Source of the DNA: Clostridium sardiniense
GTDB lineage: Bacteria > Bacillota > Clostridia > Clostridiales > Clostridiaceae
NCBI RefSeq assembly: GCF_016907995.1
Contig: NZ_JAFBDA010000009.1
Span: 1 to 64,000, forward strand
Direction: 5' to 3'
DNA length: 64,000 nt
Positions 20,201 through 28,287 of this stretch are shown one piece after another. The notes beneath the pieces are model-generated. The model made no database searches. It had not been told where the DNA came from and worked only from the letters and a program-made list of their open reading frames with translations. Numbering within the stretch: the first letter of the stretch is position 1; each line of letters begins with the position of its first letter. Position numbers and translations under genes: made by a program.

Positions 20201-20975
20201 ATCAGTAAATAAAAAGGCAATACAATCAGATGTAGATAAGGCAAAGAAAGATCTAGAGTTAGCAATTTATATTTTAGAGCTTAATTTTAAAATTGGCCAA
20301 AGTTATGATGTACCAACTAAATTTTCTTATTCTGATAATGTAGGTGGAGGTGCAATTAATGAAGCACTTCAAAAAACTGAACTTAAGTTGAATGAAGATG
20401 GAAAAATAGATGTGACGATGACATTTAAACCACAAAAAGGACACTCATTTTTAAGTAAAGGAAAATTTATAATTAAAGATGGTGGAGGAAGCGAGAACTT
20501 AAAACCGGAAGTTAAAGGTGAGTTAGAAATATTCAAATTTACTTTAAATAAATTTGATACAAGATATAATGTAAGCATATATTTACCTAGTAAATCTCTT
20601 TATAATGGAATGGCATTTATAATGGAATTATCATGGGATAATTTAAGGCTAGTGGAACCTAGTATAGAAGTTAAACCAGAGATTAAACCAGAGATTAAAC
20701 CAGAGATTAAACCAGAAGTTAAGCTGGAAGACAAACCGGAAGTTATTTTAAAAAGTGATGAATATAGACACTTATTACTGAATATATCTTATGGTGAAGT
20801 ATTATCGTATAAAGATAAAGTATATACAAAAGAATCATTAAATAAACTAAAGCAGGAATTAACAAAAGCTAAAGAGGGGATTAGTAATCCGCAGAAACTA
20901 ACTAAGAAACTAGTTGAAGATATAAAAGATTCCGTAGATAAAGCTATAGGGGATTTAGTTAAAATAAATTATTAG
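17280..20975 (+). CDS. Giant surface protein combining four FMN_bind and three NEAT-like domains
   Basis: 1231 residues, N-terminal signal or anchor helix (about 5-25), no LPxTG tail. Order by eye: FMN_bind 1 (about 65-150, T134), FMN_bind 2 (about 183-270, T255), FMN_bind 3 (about 327-415, T399), FIVAR-like (438-500), NEAT-like 1 (505-635), NEAT-like 2 (637-757), FMN_bind 4 (759-857, T842), InlB-type repeat (864-936), FIVAR-like (938-1000), NEAT-like 3 (1001-1129), PEIK repeats (1131-1150), helical tail. Each FMN_bind carries (I/V)SGAT. NEAT-like 2 is the clearest: NSMANQYLEKPATI and MKMDVKFGLKINWTTL. Domains 2 and 3 are near copies, as are the two FIVAR/NEAT-like blocks, so internal duplication is likely. 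It is preceded by apbE and an FMN lipoprotein. A role in flavin-driven heme or iron reduction is inference. Confidence 0.85.
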   Translation: MKKSKIIAGGILITSAIGATSFAIIDPYNILSKKNVDVPKKSSDSTETIIKEKESINNESDINLKGIKDGTYSGVSKGYGGDINVKVTIDNSKIKNIEVVSHSETPKYYENGSKVIASILKEGSTNVDSISGATLTSNGIKNAVRDALSKAGFNIDKTNKEEVSTSKSNIKSDYLKAKSIDLKEYNLQDGEYIGEAMGFRGNVKVKVIIKNDKLADVKVITHNDDAEFFNKAKGIIIKILKNQGTAGVDTISGATYSSNGLLNAVNSALNKIDKKNNGINNTIKISKNNNNGVNNTPLINIKDIIKDILDKNGINENENKNNNVNLKEHKFKDGEYIGEAKGFNGNVKVKIIIKSGTLVNIEIIKHNDDVDFFNKANGVILKILKNQNTGGVDTISGATYSSRGIIDAVNKALKESMKANNKAIDESQLNKDVFVKKIDKTALDALIAKKVDTENKRSDIIDYYKEKLNAAKAVSSDKKATQSDVDNAITKLEEAIKELNTSSILRHGQVYDVSAKFDYNATSSGVSGINKILQKTEVKLNENGKVDVTMIFKPQKGYSFLKKGRFIIKNGEESKNLKPEIKDGMEIFKFTLPKFDEIYNVDVYLPDEGVFGSNAYIMKLLWNTLRPSSTVAPETNPLEAGNDYTVMVDMKNYKSPDVNSMANQYLEKPATISVDKDGVARLTFRMKQEFSGTSIYKDKNLENALNTKTIGNKEVTFNLPTYDKEGLVWGTSNILAMKMDVKFGLKINWTTLKNIKERTSVLVKDGEVSGKFGSYNRKYPINVNILVDDEKDIFKDLIVTHKGDTGDNSFMDRATKDILEKILDKHATMETVRNIDAVSGATISAKAIKETILMALEERMEKSNTAIIDFAVAGNGSLEGEKLFKSKLGGTWKEKGVIAPKPIAAEGYFFDHWEPALPNGDEVIKGNKTYKAIFVKKADKTELDALIAKKVDTENKVSTIVDDYKEKLNAAKAISVNKKAIQSDVDKAKKDLELAIYILELNFKIGQSYDVPTKFSYSDNVGGGAINEALQKTELKLNEDGKIDVTMTFKPQKGHSFLSKGKFIIKDGGGSENLKPEVKGELEIFKFTLNKFDTRYNVSIYLPSKSLYNGMAFIMELSWDNLRLVEPSIEVKPEIKPEIKPEIKPEVKLEDKPEVILKSDEYRHLLLNISYGEVLSYKDKVYTKESLNKLKQELTKAKEGISNPQKLTKKLVEDIKDSVDKAIGDLVKINY

Positions 20976-21090
20976 GATTAAATCACTTTATTTTTAAGTT
21001 ATTACTCTAACAATATTAATATTTGAACTGGCATAGTATCAATTGCATATGAACCTAATAAATGTTTATATAAAACAAGGGAATTAATTA

Positions 21091-21120
21091 ATGGAGCTTT
21101 GTATGAAAACAAAGCTCCAT
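21091..21120 (+). terminator. Hairpin after the FMN_bind/NEAT gene
   Basis: ATGGAGCTTTGT (21091-21102) pairs perfectly with ACAAAGCTCCAT (21109-21120). It lies 115 bases after the stop codon. The following sequence is AT-rich but lacks a clean T-run. Confidence 0.5.
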
Positions 21121-21230
21121 ATTAATTTAAAATTATTCATTTTGAAATCTTGAAGTAGATTATCGGAAGCACAGTAAAAATTCTTGCTATTATTAAAATG
21201 AGAATTATATATTCAATTAATTATAATGAA

Positions 21231-21456
21231 TTTAGATAAGATTGAGGAAAATATATTTAATTAACAATACTAATTTTTATTAAATGGTATAAAAACTCTC
21301 CCCAATCTTTAAAATATAGATTAACGACACTAAATTATTAATTAAATATTAGAATAATAGTATGAACTCCATATATTTACTATTATTCCTTTAATTTGGA
21401 ATAGAAAGAGTATTTTTTAGCTATGTATGAATAAATATAAGAAATATAGTTGATTT
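21231..21456. repeat. Dispersed intergenic repeat, copy B
   Basis: Second copy of the element at 9060-9284, same orientation, roughly 70% alike by eye. In this copy AAGATTG (21238-21244) can pair with CAATCTT (21303-21309). It lies upstream of the YitT-type gene. The gap 20976-21533 otherwise shows the hairpin at 21091-21120 and a possible extended -10 (TGATATAAT, 21497-21505) for that gene. Confidence 0.65.
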
Positions 21457-21533
21457 TATGCAAAATTACTATAGATAAAAAATATAATAATAGGTATGAT
21501 ATAATAAAAAATAAAATATAAGGGGGCTTTAGT

Positions 21534-22388
21534 ATGAATAGAAAAATATTATATAGAATAGTAGCAATATTATTTTATGGATTTTTAGCTGGTATTGGGA
21601 TAAACACATTCTTAACTCCTGCACATGTATACTCAGGTGGAGTTACAGGTTTATCTCAATTGCTATCATCAATGGGCAATAGCTTTTTACATATTAATAT
21701 TGGTATTTCAACATGGGTTTTACTTATTAATTTACCACTTATCTATTTATCATGGAGAAAACTTGGTAAGAAGTTTACTTTGTATACATTACTTGCAGTT
21801 GTATCGTCATCATTCTTTATTAGATGGCTTCCGGTAAATCCAATAACAAATAATCCACTTTTAGCTTCAATTTTTGGGGGCGTTTTAACGGGCGCTGGAG
21901 TTGGAATTTGCTTTAGACTTGGATTTTCTACAGGTGGAACTGATATTATAGTTCTTGTTGTACAAAAGTTAACAGGTAAATCTGTAGGTCAATTAGGATT
22001 AATACTTAATGGAATTATAGTATCAATTGCAGGAATAGCATATGGATGGGAACTTGCATTATATAGTTTAGTATCTATCTTTGCAAGTACAAAAATTATT
22101 GATTTATTGTATATTCAGCAGTATAAATTAACAGTTACAATATTTACAAGAAAAGAAAAAGAAGTAGTTGAAAGTCTTATTAAAAATAGTGTTCGTGGAG
22201 TAACAGTTAATCCAGGCTTGCATGGTGGATATACAAATGAAGGGTTAACTTCAGTAGTAACAGTTATATCAAAACATGAACTATTCTTTGTTAAGAAAAA
22301 TATATTAGATATAGATCCAGAGGCATTTGTAAATGTACAGCCAACAATTGAGGTTATTGGTAAATTTGCAGATAATTCATTATTATAA
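21534..22388 (+). CDS. YitT-family membrane protein (DUF161 / DUF2179)
   Basis: 284 residues. The N-terminal part (about 1-200) has five or six hydrophobic helices with the family pattern GINTFLTPAHVYSGGVTGLS and GFSTGGTDIIVLVVQKLTGK. The C-terminal soluble domain (about 205-280) is of DUF2179 type, with RGVTVNPGLHGGYT and PEAFVNVQP. The physiological role of this family is not established. AGGGGGC precedes the ATG. A terminator follows and is shared with the convergent gene. Confidence 0.9.
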   Translation: MNRKILYRIVAILFYGFLAGIGINTFLTPAHVYSGGVTGLSQLLSSMGNSFLHINIGISTWVLLINLPLIYLSWRKLGKKFTLYTLLAVVSSSFFIRWLPVNPITNNPLLASIFGGVLTGAGVGICFRLGFSTGGTDIIVLVVQKLTGKSVGQLGLILNGIIVSIAGIAYGWELALYSLVSIFASTKIIDLLYIQQYKLTVTIFTRKEKEVVESLIKNSVRGVTVNPGLHGGYTNEGLTSVVTVISKHELFFVKKNILDIDPEAFVNVQPTIEVIGKFADNSLL

Positions 22389-22412
22389 TACATATAATGA
22401 AATTAGAATAGA

Positions 22413-22454
22413 AAACACCCAGAAATATAATTAAAGATTTCTGGGTGTTTTTAA
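22413..22454. terminator. Bidirectional terminator
   Basis: AAACACCCAGAAAT (22413-22426) pairs with ATTTCTGGGTGTTT (22437-22450), with T-rich ends on both strands. It separates the convergent YitT-type and TM1266-like genes. Confidence 0.85.
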
Positions 22455-22496
22455 GTCAAATATATGTGAAAAAATTTATTTAAATAGCTTATATTA

Positions 22497-22745
22497 TTAA
22501 ATCTCCATTACTTTAGCAGTTACACCATCTAGAGAATTTAAATCTTCTTTTAAAGTTTCAATTTCTTCTGGATTTTCGTTTAAAAGATCTAAAATTACTA
22601 ATCCAGATTTAGAGCAGCTACTAACACTTGCTTCATGAATACCAAGTCTTGTCTTTATAATGCAACCATGTTTAGTTAAAATCTCTTGAACTGTTGGTGC
22701 AATCTTATTTCTTGGTGATATTTTTATTGCCATAATTGAAAACAT
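22497..22745 (-). CDS. TM1266-family ACT-like protein (putative iron-only hydrogenase system regulator)
   Basis: 82 residues. Matches the small ACT-fold family annotated next to HydE/F/G genes in other anaerobes: ISPRNKIAPTVQEILTKHG, IKTRLGIHEA and a C-terminal NSLDGVTAKVMEI. No hydrogenase genes lie within this window, so the assignment is by sequence pattern alone and the function is uncertain. The start is ATG 22745, seven bases after AGGAGG. The single-gene unit ends at the shared terminator. Confidence 0.8.
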   Translation of the reverse strand: MFSIMAIKISPRNKIAPTVQEILTKHGCIIKTRLGIHEASVSSCSKSGLVILDLLNENPEEIETLKEDLNSLDGVTAKVMEI

Positions 22746-23082
22746 ATCAATTCCTCCTAAGGTTTATTTATAAAAATTCTCAAAATATTACCCTTGCTAA
22801 TATTTTATATTCTATATTATGGATTAAAATCCTTCAATTAATACTAATTTTAAACATAAAAAATATAATTTTTACAAGAACAACTTTTATTATAAATAAT
22901 TTTTATATTTTATATATGGAATATTGATTAAATTTTAGTAAAGTATAAATAAAAAAATTCCTATATAAGAGATCATAATTAGGAAGGGGAATAAGCATTA
23001 GATATTACATAATAGAGTATAGATAGTAGAAGCATAATAACTTAATTATAATAGAAGAAAAATAAAAAGTTTTTATTAACAT

Positions 23083-23111
23083 TTGTCAAAGCTAAAAGAC
23101 TATGATATCAT
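23083..23111 (+). promoter_or_regulatory. Promoter of the PhnA-type gene
   Basis: TTGTCA (23083-23088), a 17-base spacer, then TATCAT (23106-23111) with an upstream TG giving an extended -10. Start of RNA would be near 23118, leaving a leader of about 130 bases. Confidence 0.6.
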
Positions 23112-23127
23112 ATAAACCTATAAGTAA

Positions 23128-23194
23128 TTCCCTATATACATTTTGTAGACTGTAAGCTTGTAACTACTGATATTACAAAGCTTTATAAAGGGAA
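23128..23194 (+). ncRNA. Candidate structured RNA leader
   Basis: Between promoter and gene, TTCCC (23128-23132) can pair with GGGAA (23190-23194), enclosing a hairpin AAGCTTGTAA (23154-23163) with TTACAAAGCTT (23173-23183). The loop CTAC (23164-23167) is complementary to GTAG (23145-23148), which would give a pseudoknot. It matches no riboswitch class I can recall. The rest of the gap 22746-23082 shows nothing I recognise. Confidence 0.35.
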
Positions 23195-23246
23195 GAGGAA
23201 AATTTAGATATTATAATTGAAAAGAACGAATGGAGGAAATTAAATT

Positions 23247-23588
23247 ATGGTTAATTTACCAAATTGCCCAAAATGTAATTCAGAATATACTTACGAAGAT
23301 GGAAGTCTTTTTGTTTGTCCAGAATGTGCCCACGAATGGAATGCAGAAATGGAAGCAGAAAATAATGAAGATACACTTGTTGTTAAAGATTCAAATGGAA
23401 ACATATTAAATGATGGTGATTCTGTAACAATAATAAAGGATCTTAAAGTAAAGGGAGCTTCATCAGCCTTAAAGAAAGGGACAAAGGTTAAAAATATCCG
23501 TTTAGTTGATGGAGATCATAATATTGATTGTAAAATTGATGGCTTTGGAGCTATGCAATTAAAATCAGAATTTGTTAAGAAGATATAA
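23247..23588 (+). CDS. PhnA-family zinc-ribbon protein
   Basis: 113 residues. The N-terminal zinc ribbon is [13 protein letters not shown] with CPECAHEW; the C-terminal part begins [20 protein letters not shown] and is the beta-barrel typical of the family often called alkylphosphonate utilization protein PhnA or YjdM. The true role is unclear; no phosphonate genes are nearby. GGAGG precedes the ATG. It has its own promoter, leader and terminator. Confidence 0.92.
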   Translation: MVNLPNCPKCNSEYTYEDGSLFVCPECAHEWNAEMEAENNEDTLVVKDSNGNILNDGDSVTIIKDLKVKGASSALKKGTKVKNIRLVDGDHNIDCKIDGFGAMQLKSEFVKKI

Positions 23589-23633
23589 TATAGATTTAAG
23601 TAATATTAAACTTAATAATTATTAAATTTAGTG

Positions 23634-23662
23634 AGCTAGGCATTATAAGCCTAGCTTTTTTA
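23634..23662 (+). terminator. Terminator of the PhnA-type gene
   Basis: AGCTAGGC (23634-23641) pairs with GCCTAGCT (23649-23656), followed by TTTTTT. Confidence 0.85.
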
Positions 23663-23708
23663 CTTATATAGGTAGAGTAAATTTATTATGAAATATAAAG
23701 ATAATTGC

Positions 23709-24092
23709 TTACTCAGTTATTTCAATTTGATTGCCTTCAGGTCCTAATACACAACTTTCGTAATAACCATCACCTGTTGTACGTGGTCCACTTAAGATTT
23801 CATAACCAGCTTCTTTTAATTCACTTGTTAATTCATCTACCTTTTCTTTACTTCCAACACTAAATGCTAAATGTATATACCCAGTGTGCATAAGTGATTT
23901 TTCTGAAGAAACTACATCAGGTCGTGTCATTATTTCAAGTCTTGTATTATCCTCGAATGTTAAGAAATAAGTTTGTAACCCCGTTTTAGGATTATGATAT
24001 TTGTTATTAGATGATGCTTTAAAAAACTTAATAAAAAAGTCTTTAGTAGCTTCTAAATCATTTACATACATTGCAATATGTTCTATTCTCAT
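23709..24092 (-). CDS. VOC-family (glyoxalase/dioxygenase fold) protein
   Basis: 127 residues with the paired beta-alpha-beta-beta-beta pattern of the vicinal oxygen chelate family. It opens MRIEHIAMYVNDLEATKDFF, has RLEIMTRP mid-way, GYIHLAFSVGSKEKVDEL, and ends GYYESCVLGPEGNQIEI. Metal-ligand positions (His5, Glu in LEIM, His in YIHLAF, Glu in NQIEI) look present. Substrate unknown; glyoxalase I or antibiotic-binding roles are possible. GGAG precedes the ATG. The gap to the next gene (24093-24454) holds two promoter regions and nothing else I recognise. Confidence 0.88.
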   Translation of the reverse strand: MRIEHIAMYVNDLEATKDFFIKFFKASSNNKYHNPKTGLQTYFLTFEDNTRLEIMTRPDVVSSEKSLMHTGYIHLAFSVGSKEKVDELTSELKEAGYEILSGPRTTGDGYYESCVLGPEGNQIEITE

Positions 24093-24454
24093 TTTTATGC
24101 TCCTTTTTTACCCTTTATAAATTTAACTTAAATACTAACAATATAATAAATTGTTCATTATCGTTACATTAATTATACACGAACAATAGGGCCTTTAGAA
24201 TAAATTTCGATATTTGCACAGATATTAGTTTTCTTATTTTAGAGACACATTTATATTTATTTCTTTTTCACATTTTTTTGATTTTATTGGAATATAAAAG
24301 CTATAATTCTTACTGGGATTAATTTTATAGTTTATTTCAAAATAAGTTTCATAAAGCCAAAATAAATATAAGAAATAATTATAGCAGGTAATAATTTTGT
24401 AATAACTTCCATTTAAAATAAAAATATAGAAATTAATTTTAAGGGGGGAAGGGT

Positions 24455-25723
24455 ATGAAGAAAAGAAAAATAGTGTTTCTAATGAGTTGTGTTATGGGAG
24501 TAAGTATTATATTTAGTGGGTGTAGTAAAGAAAAAACTATAGTATTGGATCAAAAGGTTCAAGAGAGTAAGGAAATTGGAGAGAGTATCAATGAAAAGAT
24601 TATAAATTTAGATGTACAGGTTAAGCAATTATTTATTCCACTTTATCTTGAAGGAGATAAAATATATGGGACATTTGGATTAAGCCAAGGAACATTTGGG
24701 GGAGAAGGAACAAAAGAATATCCTGTCTATGGAATCTTTAAAAAGAATTTATATGCTTTAGATACTAAAGGAAATCTAGAAGAAAGTAATAAAGTACCAT
24801 TAAATTATACTTGGGGTATAAATGCTAATGCAGAGGGGGTATCAGCATATATATTCAATAAGAATCTAAATGAAGTGTACTATTATAATAATAAAACTAA
24901 TGTTGAAAGACATATTGGAGAGTTTACTGAGGGAGAGATATATGAATTCAATCAAGATATAGTAGTAGAGCATGAAAAAAAAGGAAGTTATGATGCAAAA
25001 TCCCAGATTATAGAAGGAAATACTGATTATGCATATATAATAGAAAATGAAGAAAAAAGTGATGAAGTAGGAGAAGATAAATTATTAAAATTAGAAATTA
25101 TAAATATAAATGATAATAAAAAATATATTTATAAAGGAAAAGATATACTAAGGATAGAAGAAATTGTTTATAGTAATATTACAGATGAATTTTATGTTAT
25201 AGATTATACAGGAAATATTTATACTTTAGTTCTAGAGAAAGATGAAATTACATTAAAAAACAAATGGGAGATAAATATAAAGGGAATAGGTAGATTAAGA
25301 AGTGAAGAAATATCTATCACAAATGAAGGTGAAATAATTATATTAAATACAGAGGGAGATGGAGAGAGATTATCTATAATATATAATCCTAAGACGAAGG
25401 AAACTAAATATATAAATAAAAGTAGTGATGAGAATTTAAGAGTAGCTAAATTTTTTAATGAAAATAATAAAGTTATTTTGAGTAAGCAAACTGAGAATAA
25501 AACTGCAGATATATATATAGGAGAAATAGATAATGATTCATTAAAGATAATTAAAAAATTAGATTTTAGATTAGAAAAGGATGAAAAATCATTACTATCA
25601 TCAGCTATTATGAGTGAGGATGGAAAAAAAATATTAGTTGGTACACACATATATATTTATGATAAAGATAAAAAACAAAACATTAAAGATAGATATCAAT
25701 ATAACTTATTAGAAATAAATTAA
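24455..25723 (+). CDS. Lipoprotein of unknown function linked to a two-component system
   Basis: 422 residues. The signal ends in FSGC (lipobox), so it is anchored outside the membrane. The rest is beta-rich with repeated strands of about 40 residues (for example EFYVIDYTGNIYTL and KKILVGTHIYIYDKD), which suggests a beta-propeller. No family is recognised. AAGGGGGGAAGG precedes the ATG. The response-regulator gene starts 20 bases later on the same strand, so it may be an extracytoplasmic sensor partner or a target of that system. Confidence 0.8.
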   Translation: MKKRKIVFLMSCVMGVSIIFSGCSKEKTIVLDQKVQESKEIGESINEKIINLDVQVKQLFIPLYLEGDKIYGTFGLSQGTFGGEGTKEYPVYGIFKKNLYALDTKGNLEESNKVPLNYTWGINANAEGVSAYIFNKNLNEVYYYNNKTNVERHIGEFTEGEIYEFNQDIVVEHEKKGSYDAKSQIIEGNTDYAYIIENEEKSDEVGEDKLLKLEIININDNKKYIYKGKDILRIEEIVYSNITDEFYVIDYTGNIYTLVLEKDEITLKNKWEINIKGIGRLRSEEISITNEGEIIILNTEGDGERLSIIYNPKTKETKYINKSSDENLRVAKFFNENNKVILSKQTENKTADIYIGEIDNDSLKIIKKLDFRLEKDEKSLLSSAIMSEDGKKILVGTHIYIYDKDKKQNIKDRYQYNLLEIN

Positions 25724-25743
25724 GCAAGTGGGGGATATGCATA

Positions 25744-26403
25744 ATGGATAAAAGGGTTTTAATAATTGAAGATGAAGCTAGTATAAATGATATTTTATCA
25801 AGAGCTTTAAGTAAGGAAGGATATATCATAAAATCAGCATATACAGGAGAAGAAGCCTTAGAGCATATGAAAGATTTTAAACCACATTTAGTTCTTTTAG
25901 ATATTATGCTTCCTGATACTACAGGATTTGAATTAGCTAAACGTATTAGTAATAATTCATATGTAATTATGATTACAGCAAGGAATGAAATATCAGACAA
26001 GCTTAAGTGTATGTAATTAGGTGCTGATGATTATATAACCAAACCATTTGATATAAGAGAAGTTAAAATGAGAGTGAAGGTAGTTCTTAGAAGAGAAAAA
26101 AAGATAATAGAAAGAAAAAAAGAGCTAGGATTTTATATTGATATTGAAAGTAGAAGCGTAGTTATAAATTCAAAGGGTATAGATTTAAATAGAAAAGAAT
26201 TTGATTTATTATACTTTTTATATAAAAACAAGAATAGAGTATTTTCAAGATCAGAACTTTTGGATAAAGTTTGGGGAATAGGTTTTGAAGGAGAAGATAG
26301 AACTGTAGATGTTCATATTAGAAGAATAAGAAGTAAGCTAGGTGAATATAAAGACTCTTCAAAAATTGAAACTATATTCGGTGTAGGATATGTGATGAGG
26401 TAA
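25744..26403 (+). pseudogene. OmpR-family response regulator interrupted by an in-frame stop
   Basis: The frame is continuous over 220 codons except for TAA at 26014-26016. Before it is a receiver domain with IEDEASINDIL, the phospho-acceptor D53 in LVLLDIMLP and MITARNE. After it the frame resumes LGADDYITKPFD with the conserved Lys, then a winged-helix DNA-binding domain (LNRKEFDLLYFLYKNKNRVF, RTVDVHIRRIRSKL, IETIFGVGYVMR). The stop stands where receivers usually have Glu or Gln in G-x-(E/Q)-L-G-A-D-D, so one base change (GAA or CAA to TAA) explains it. A second frame could restart at ATG 26068 and make a DNA-binding domain alone. Readthrough, a recent null allele or a sequencing error are the alternatives. 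Confidence 0.85.
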
Positions 26404-26409
26404 ATAGTA

Positions 26410-27747
26410 ATGAAGACAATAAGACAAAGATTAGCTTTAACTATTGGGTTCATAATTTTAATTACTGCTTGTATAGGACTTATAGGAATATATTTTATTA
26501 TAGATGATAATGAAGAGGAGTATATATCAGAAGATATAGGACAAATAGCAGAGTTCTCAAAAAACTATATATACACAGATGAAGTTTTAGGAACAGAAAA
26601 AGATGATTTTAATATAGTAAAAACTATAAATAATTTATTTAATGTATATGCTTCTATTGATTCAGGTAGTGATACAGTATCAATGGGAAAACTTATTTTA
26701 AATAAAGATATTGAAGATTTAAAGATGTGTGAAGATAAAACAAAGTCAAAATTAAAATTATATAGAAAAGATAATTTAATGATAGGTACATTATATCAGC
26801 CAATTTATATTGATGGGAAATTTTATTGTAGATTAATTGTACAGAAAGACTATTCAAAAGTATATAAATTAAATAAATCAATATTAATTAGTATAGGTAT
26901 TATTTTAATGTTAATGACTATAATACTGATGGCTTTTGTATACTTAATAATTAAAAAGACAACTAAACCTTTAGAGAGTCTTACAAGTTCAATGAGACGA
27001 TTTGGAAGAGGAGAAGAAGTAAAGCCTTTAGAAGTTAAATACAATGATGAGGTAGGCGTATTAACAGAAGAGTTTAATGAAATGAAAGAAAATATATCAA
27101 GTCTTCAAGATGCATCAAAGACGTTCTTTAATAATGCAACCCACGAACTTAAAACACCTTTGACAGTTATAAGAGGTTATACGCAGTTGTTACATGAAGA
27201 AGAATTTGAGGATAAAGATATAGTTAAGATGTTAAATAACATAGAAGATGAGACTGTAAGGATGAATAATCTAATACAAAAAAATTTAACATTATCAAAA
27301 TCTGAAATGATATTAAATAAAGAAAAAGAAGAGATAAATTTAAAAAATGAAATAGAAGATATATTAAAGATATTTGATGTAATTATTCGAGAAAATGAAT
27401 ACAAGATAAATTTAAATTTGGAAAATATAAATATATTTGGAATAAAAGAGGATATAAGGACTTTGATATCTAATTTAATAGATAATGCAATAAAATATTC
27501 AGAAGGGAATGAAATAAATATAAATCTTACTGATAATAAAGAATTAATTATATCTAATAAATACAAAAATATAGAAAGTAATATTAAGAATAGATTATTA
27601 GATCCATTTATCAAAGGAAATACAAAGCAACATGTAAATGGAACAGGGCTTGGATTATATTTATGCAAGAAGATAAGTGAAAAAAATAATTTTAAACTAA
27701 CATATAAGATAAATGAAGATAAGATTATTTTTATTATAAAGTTTTAA
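26410..27747 (+). CDS. Membrane sensor histidine kinase
   Basis: 445 residues. Two membrane helices (about 8-30 and 155-180) flank an extracellular domain of about 125 residues. A HAMP domain (KKTTKPLESLTSSMRRFGRG) follows, then HisKA with H245 in NATHELKTPLTVIRGY, and an ATPase domain with NLIDNAIKYSEGN and GTGLGLYLCKK. All catalytic motifs look intact, in contrast to its partner regulator just upstream, which carries a nonsense codon. Starts six bases after that gene. Confidence 0.92.
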   Translation: MKTIRQRLALTIGFIILITACIGLIGIYFIIDDNEEEYISEDIGQIAEFSKNYIYTDEVLGTEKDDFNIVKTINNLFNVYASIDSGSDTVSMGKLILNKDIEDLKMCEDKTKSKLKLYRKDNLMIGTLYQPIYIDGKFYCRLIVQKDYSKVYKLNKSILISIGIILMLMTIILMAFVYLIIKKTTKPLESLTSSMRRFGRGEEVKPLEVKYNDEVGVLTEEFNEMKENISSLQDASKTFFNNATHELKTPLTVIRGYTQLLHEEEFEDKDIVKMLNNIEDETVRMNNLIQKNLTLSKSEMILNKEKEEINLKNEIEDILKIFDVIIRENEYKINLNLENINIFGIKEDIRTLISNLIDNAIKYSEGNEININLTDNKELIISNKYKNIESNIKNRLLDPFIKGNTKQHVNGTGLGLYLCKKISEKNNFKLTYKINEDKIIFIIKF

Positions 27748-27842
27748 GTTAAATGAGAATTTAAATAAATATGTGCAAAATAAATTATTAGTAAGATTAG
27801 AATTTAGAAAGGTTAAAAATAACATATAATCGGGGTGAGAAT

Positions 27843-28124
27843 ATGGGTAAAAAGGTAGTAGATATTGAAAGATACTTAAATAATAAGAAGAAAATAGTAG
27901 TATGGCCTTCAAAAAGAAATGCTAAAAATATAATTCTAGAGTATCTAATAACTAAATTTGAAGATGAAAGATATTATAGTGAAAAAGAAGTCAATGAGGT
28001 AATAAAACTATGGAGCAATCTAGATGACTTTGTTTTACTTAGAAGAGAACTTTTTGATAACAAATTTTTATCAAGAGAATCAGATGGATCAAAATATTGG
28101 AAAAACATAGAGATTAATGAATAA
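27843..28124 (+). CDS. DUF2087 domain protein
   Basis: 93 residues matching the DUF2087 pattern: KIVVWPSKRNAKNIILEYL, a central YYSEKEVNEVI, then LLRRELFDNKFLSRESDG and Y-W. The family is often attached to ArsR- or GNAT-type proteins and its role is unknown. GGGGTGAG precedes the ATG. Terminator follows immediately. Confidence 0.85.
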   Translation: MGKKVVDIERYLNNKKKIVVWPSKRNAKNIILEYLITKFEDERYYSEKEVNEVIKLWSNLDDFVLLRRELFDNKFLSRESDGSKYWKNIEINE

Positions 28125-28125
28125 G

Positions 28126-28153
28126 AGCTAGATTTAAATATCTAGCTTTTATT
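28126..28153 (+). terminator. Terminator of the DUF2087 gene
   Basis: AGCTAGAT (28126-28133) pairs with ATCTAGCT (28140-28147), followed by TTTATTTTA. Confidence 0.8.
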
Positions 28154-28287
28154 TTATGTTAAATTTTATTTGATATTAATATCATAATAGATCTTTCACA
28201 TAGGTTTGATGTTTTTTAACAATATATGAAATTAATAAGCATAATTGAATACTATAAAATATAAAAATTAGAGTTAAAGGAGCAGAT

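Noticed and set aside
22736..22927. 63-codon frame starting within the TM1266-like gene's start region
   Set aside because: It begins over the other gene's start codon, has no ribosome-binding site, and its Ile/Leu/Asn/Tyr content fits AT-rich non-coding DNA.
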